Part shown: one piece after another, positions 32,154-35,337 of the stretch | Layout of the letters: each line of letters starts with the position of its first letter | Numbering within the stretch: position 1 is the first letter of the stretch | NCBI GenBank assembly: GCA_031281195.1 | Contig: JAITFS010000179.1 | Span: 1 to 35,337 of the forward strand | Origin: Oscillospiraceae bacterium | Lineage (GTDB): Bacteria; Bacillota; Clostridia; Oscillospirales; Oscillospiraceae | Length of the DNA: 35,337 nucleotides | Direction: 5' to 3' | Made by a program: the position numbers and the translations under genes | Notes under the pieces: generated by a model | What the model was told of the DNA's origin: nothing | Seen by the model: the letters and a program-made list of their open reading frames with translations, nothing else | The model's database searches: none

Positions 32154-33141
32154 GCTTTGGCGGTAAGAGCAGCTCCATTAATTCTCTATCGACTTTAAAT
32201 CCATCTATAAGCTCATATTTTGTACCGGGTCTTCCGTGATTTACTATGCCAAAAGCTCCCGCAAAGTTCCATAAAGCAAAGCCCCATTTATACTCATTAT
32301 AAAGATTAATCAAGTCCTTAAACCAACGCATAGCTACGTCATTTGGTGTTTTATCATAACAGCCAAACTCTCCGATATGAACCTCAACACCCATGTCTTC
32401 AACCTCACGCCAAGGTCTATAATATTCTACCAGAGCTGATTTATCCCACATTTCATCTTCCATCACACCGGGATATACCGGTTTTATCCATTTATAACCA
32501 TCCTCAAGTGGTGCCCAGCTTGCTTTGTAGTGGGTCAATTGATATGGTGCATATCCCCGTCCACTGTGAATAACATCAGCATCAGCCAGTTCAGGAATTG
32601 CAATTCCACCACCTTCAATACCGTTTAACACAATCAAACGGCTTGGGTCAATGTCTCTGATAGCTTGTATTGTACGTCGCATAACCTTCTCGTGAATTTT
32701 GCGTGTAAAACCGTATTGTCCAATATCGGGCGGTTCATTAAGCAGGTCAAAGCTTAGATCTTTTGAAGATATACCTTTATATCTTTTGGCAAATGTTTCC
32801 CATAAAAATACATAAGCATCTTGTGCAATTTTGTCTTTCCAAAGGTTGTGCTTCTCAATATTATTGTTGTTAATGCAATATCCCGGAGCACGGTGCATGT
32901 TTAAGCTCATGTGCAAACCACGCTCTTGACATGCTTTTATATACGAGTCGATTTTTTCAAAAACTTTTTCATTTGGGTTTAAATAATCAAACTCGTTTGT
33001 CCAAAATCGGTAATCCATTGGTACACGAATGAAGTTAAACCCATGTTTTGCGATAAAATCCAATTGCTTTTTATCCGGTTTTTTTGCTTCTTTTCCATAA
33101 TATGAAAACATCCATATCATATTAAATCCATATTTTTTCAT
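32140..33141 (-). CDS. Glycoside hydrolase family 5-like enzyme, no signal peptide
   Basis: A TIM-barrel glycosidase of 333 aa. Motifs in GH5 order are HGFNFIRVPMDYRFW, HMSLNMHRAPGYC, FDLLNEPPDIG (acid/base Glu136) and VEVHIGEFGCYDKT (nucleophile Glu258), then KWGFALWNFAGAFG. GH5 enzymes cleave beta-glucan, mannan or related beta-linkages; the substrate is not clear here. No signal peptide is visible, so it probably acts inside the cell on imported oligosaccharides. ATG 33141 is chosen with GGAG 7 nt upstream; the track start 33159 is a TTG ahead of it. It lies 23 nt after the MFS transporter stop, forming a transport-plus-hydrolysis pair. Its 3' end overlaps the VanY gene. Confidence 0.92.
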   Translation of the reverse strand: MKKYGFNMIWMFSYYGKEAKKPDKKQLDFIAKHGFNFIRVPMDYRFWTNEFDYLNPNEKVFEKIDSYIKACQERGLHMSLNMHRAPGYCINNNNIEKHNLWKDKIAQDAYVFLWETFAKRYKGISSKDLSFDLLNEPPDIGQYGFTRKIHEKVMRRTIQAIRDIDPSRLIVLNGIEGGGIAIPELADADVIHSGRGYAPYQLTHYKASWAPLEDGYKWIKPVYPGVMEDEMWDKSALVEYYRPWREVEDMGVEVHIGEFGCYDKTPNDVAMRWFKDLINLYNEYKWGFALWNFAGAFGIVNHGRPGTKYELIDGFKVDRELMELLLPPKLTSG

Positions 33142-33164
33142 AAATAAACTCCATTCCAATGATT

Positions 33165-34457
33165 TTATGTACTGCTCTCCATCATAACGTCTTTGTCATG
33201 CGGAACAAACTTGAAGATAATTGCTGCTGCTACAAACAACACAACAATACCTGCAATACCAAGATGTGGATGCCCTGTTAATACTGATATAATTCCAAAT
33301 AAAGTAGTACCCATGATTGAGGCTAATCGACCAAATATATTATAGAAGCCGAAGAACTCATTTGATTTATCCTTTGGTACAATTTTTCCGAAATATGCAC
33401 GGCTGAGTGCTTGTATTCCTCCTTGTGCTGTTCCAACGAGCATTGCAAGCCCCCAGAACAAAGCGGTCAAGAACTTAATATCACGCTCGGGACTCATTAA
33501 TAATGCTATCATACAAATCACTACATACGTACAAATACCGACATAAATCATGGTTTTTGTACCAAACTTATCCGCTAGTCTGCCATAGATGATTGCACAC
33601 GGACCTGCGACAAACTGTGTTGCCAGTAGTACAAGCAGCAGGTCAACTTGTCCGATACCAATTTCCATTCCGTATATTGTTGCCATGCTGATAATTGAGC
33701 TTACACCATCATAATATAAGAAAAACGCAAGTAGGAAGAGTAAAACCGATCTATGCTTGCATATTTCTTTAATCGTGAGCCAAACAGTTACGAAGCTTTT
33801 ACGCACATATTTTTCTTCGATCGGCTGACCATATTTTTGATTCACATTACGCCACATTGGAATCGTAAACAATAACCACCAAACAGCAGTTATTAAGAAA
33901 GCAATACGGTATGCTGTTACAAAAGATATGTTTATTATACCGAGTTCAATAAGTAAAATTGGTGCAATACTTGCAATAAATGGAGGAATACACCCAAGAT
34001 AACCCACTCCAAAAGCCAGTGTTGAAATCCTGTTCATACGGTCATTTGAGGTTACATCAACCAAAAATGCATTATATACTTTATTTGCACCCGAATACCC
34101 TATCATTGAGATAACATATACTATCAAAAGCATATACCACATTTTTTCCGGTACAATAGCAAGAGCAATTGTTGATGCAGCACCTATACCGACGAATATA
34201 TTAAATACAAATTTCTTTTTCCCAAGGTAACCTGTTAATGCTCCGATTATCGGTGCCAATGCACCGGTAAATAGCATAGAGGCAGCAGTAGCAAATGCCC
34301 AATAAGGACTTACTATATCACCATCTCCTAATGCTTCATTTGCTGACCAGAAAAAATACATTCCCATAATTGTTGCCATAACTGTAATTGTGTATGGCGA
34401 CTCTGCCAAATCGTATAATACCCACGCTCTTTCTTGTTTATTCAGCTTTTTAAACAT
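33165..34457 (-). CDS. MFS transporter, UMF1/Atg22-like
   Basis: A membrane protein of about 430 aa with 12 hydrophobic helices. The start MFKKLNKQERAWVLYDLAESPYTITV matches the WxLYDWANS.F..TV opening of the UMF1/Atg22-like branch of the major facilitator superfamily, and ALSRAYFGKIVPKDKSNEFFGFYNIFGR is the matching C-terminal signature. The substrate is unknown in most members. GGAG lies 6 nt before ATG 34457. Pairing with an intracellular GH5 gene suggests uptake of a glycan fragment, which is inference. Confidence 0.9.
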   Translation of the reverse strand: MFKKLNKQERAWVLYDLAESPYTITVMATIMGMYFFWSANEALGDGDIVSPYWAFATAASMLFTGALAPIIGALTGYLGKKKFVFNIFVGIGAASTIALAIVPEKMWYMLLIVYVISMIGYSGANKVYNAFLVDVTSNDRMNRISTLAFGVGYLGCIPPFIASIAPILLIELGIINISFVTAYRIAFLITAVWWLLFTIPMWRNVNQKYGQPIEEKYVRKSFVTVWLTIKEICKHRSVLLFLLAFFLYYDGVSSIISMATIYGMEIGIGQVDLLLVLLATQFVAGPCAIIYGRLADKFGTKTMIYVGICTYVVICMIALLMSPERDIKFLTALFWGLAMLVGTAQGGIQALSRAYFGKIVPKDKSNEFFGFYNIFGRLASIMGTTLFGIISVLTGHPHLGIAGIVVLFVAAAIIFKFVPHDKDVMMESST

Positions 34458-34524
34458 ATCAAACTCCATTTCAATTAAATAAATCTTACGGTGTTATTTG
34501 CACTTTTTCTGTAAGTTTTTCATC

Positions 34525-34552
34525 ATTATATAGGATATTTGAGAAAATGCAA
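34525..34552 (-). promoter_or_regulatory. Candidate promoter for the MFS-GH5 pair
   Basis: On the minus strand TTGCAT, a 16-nt spacer and TATAAT, giving a leader of about 60 nt. It overlaps the divergent promoter of the next gene. Confidence 0.5.
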
Positions 34553-34567
34553 TTGTATTATTATTAT
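34539..34567 (+). promoter_or_regulatory. Candidate promoter for the GH-like gene
   Basis: TTGAGA, a 17-nt spacer and TATTAT. The spacer contains a near-perfect 14-bp palindrome AATGCAATTGTATT (34546-34559), a possible operator shared with the divergent MFS promoter. Confidence 0.5.
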
Positions 34568-34588
34568 GACTTGTGATATGGTAAATAC

Positions 34589-35337
34589 ATGGAGTATACT
34601 TATCAATTTTTTAGCGGTGGATATGAAGCAGGGGTTAAGGATTGTGCTGCTGATGTAGTTCTTGATAAGCTTTATCAAAAGTTTGGTTTTGGTGATGTTA
34701 TTATCGGGTGGAATACACAAGATAAATGTTATCAAAGAATTATTGAAGTTGCTCATAAAGCCGGGAAAAAGGTGTGGCTTTGGATGCCCGTTTTTTCAGA
34801 GTTACCTTCTTATGCAAAAGCTGACCCTGTGATTGATTACCAAAATAAACTACAGCAAGGTCTTGGTGTTTTGCCCGATGAGGATTTCCGTTTTGTTTGT
34901 CCTTCATCGCAAAATAATATTGATATTATTTTCAATTTATATCAAAAACACTTCGCTGATTTACCTTTTGACGGAGTTTTCTTAGATAAAATACGTCATT
35001 CTTCTTATGCTAATGGATTATCAGGTGGAATGGGTTGTTTTTGTAAAAATTGTACGAAAATATATCAAGAAGAAGGTGTAAACACACAAGAGGTGATTAA
35101 CAAAATAAACAAATCTCCTGCTAAACTTTTACCTTTATCACAAATTAATGGTAAATATATTTTTAAGGATCCACTTGTTGATAATTTTTATCAGGCAAAA
35201 GCGGATATTATAACTGAAAGTATTTTAAAGCTGGTTATAAGATTTGAAAATAGCGGATTATCTGTTGCTTTAGATCTATTTGCTCCTGTTTTAGCATATT
35301 TGGTAGGACAGGACATACCGGAGTTAAGCAAAAATGT
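34589..35337 (+). CDS. TIM-barrel glycosidase-like protein, cut off by the window edge
   Basis: The frame is open from ATG 34589 to the right edge (about 249 residues) and is absent from the ORF track for that reason. The protein starts MEYTYQFFSGGYEAGVKD and has no signal peptide. Alternating strand-helix segments such as FGDVIIGWNTQ, KAGKKVWLWMPVF and LPFDGVFLDKIRHSSYANG, with a following CFCKNCTKIYQEEG, resemble bacterial putative glycosyl-hydrolase TIM barrels in which an LDxIR strand carries a catalytic-type Asp and the Cys cluster may bind metal. I cannot name the exact family or substrate. It is transcribed divergently from the MFS-GH5 pair and likely shares its regulation. No clear Shine-Dalgarno sequence precedes the ATG. 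Confidence 0.7.
   Translation, partial: MEYTYQFFSGGYEAGVKDCAADVVLDKLYQKFGFGDVIIGWNTQDKCYQRIIEVAHKAGKKVWLWMPVFSELPSYAKADPVIDYQNKLQQGLGVLPDEDFRFVCPSSQNNIDIIFNLYQKHFADLPFDGVFLDKIRHSSYANGLSGGMGCFCKNCTKIYQEEGVNTQEVINKINKSPAKLLPLSQINGKYIFKDPLVDNFYQAKADIITESILKLVIRFENSGLSVALDLFAPVLAYLVGQDIPELSKN

Noticed and set aside
34526-34756. 76-aa minus-strand ORF
   Set aside because: Antisense to the start of the GH-like edge gene and covering its promoter; no family match.

Overview
The window looks like chromosomal DNA from a low-GC Firmicute, most likely a member of the Clostridia. The reasons are AT-rich coding sequence, many AGGAGG-type ribosome binding sites, AddAB recombination genes in the order addB-addA, a DarA/PstA-type c-di-AMP receptor, YitT and UPF0316 membrane proteins, a CCA-encoding tRNA-Leu, VanY and lipoproteins with clostridial-style lipoboxes. 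I cannot name a genus. No phage, plasmid, transposase or CRISPR genes are visible.

Layout. 1-1811 (minus): a truncated YjbQ-family gene, an exported PepT-like M20 peptidase and tRNA-Leu(CAA). 2114-6138 (plus): a hybrid histidine kinase with REC and Hpt domains, then an orphan ChvE/XylF-type sugar-binding lipoprotein with a strong promoter and a structured leader, closed by a bidirectional terminator. 6220-13106 (minus): addA and addB. 13167-14423 (plus): a NodB-like polysaccharide deacetylase lipoprotein with an almost leaderless promoter. 14469-18670 (minus): an operon of an ATPase-TPR protein, archaeal-type phosphoglycerate mutase, ispE and a UPF0316 membrane protein.

18834-26685 (plus) is the most interesting block. 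It is a tight seven-gene operon: MBOAT acyltransferase (DltB-like), SGNH-like partner (DltD position, GDCE instead of GSSE), a small lipoprotein, a membrane-anchored transglutaminase-like protein, an Asp/Glu-type racemase, a stand-alone amino-acid adenylation enzyme (DltA-like) and a carrier protein (DltC-like). Together these form a Dlt-like route that could activate an amino acid, possibly a D- or acidic one, load it on the carrier and pass it through the MBOAT protein to an extracellular polymer.

26754-28452 (minus) holds a YitT-family protein bracketed by two direct copies of a palindromic repeat, and a TIM-barrel gene whose stop codon lies in a heptanucleotide tandem repeat. 28544-30665 (minus) holds darA and a MATE transporter fused to an RsbW-like ATPase domain. 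30900-32153 (plus) is a VanY-like carboxypeptidase with a Glu/Ala helical stalk and a C-terminal membrane anchor. 32140-34457 (minus) is an MFS transporter plus an unsecreted GH5 enzyme. A divergent TIM-barrel glycosidase-like gene runs off the right edge.

Two themes recur. Several genes for exported or membrane proteins have a -10 box so close to the ATG, with no Shine-Dalgarno sequence, that leaderless transcripts are likely. Several intergenic regions carry perfect or near-perfect inverted repeats, often placed between divergent promoters. The ORF track misses the two edge genes (yjbQ-like and GH-like) because they are open at the window ends.
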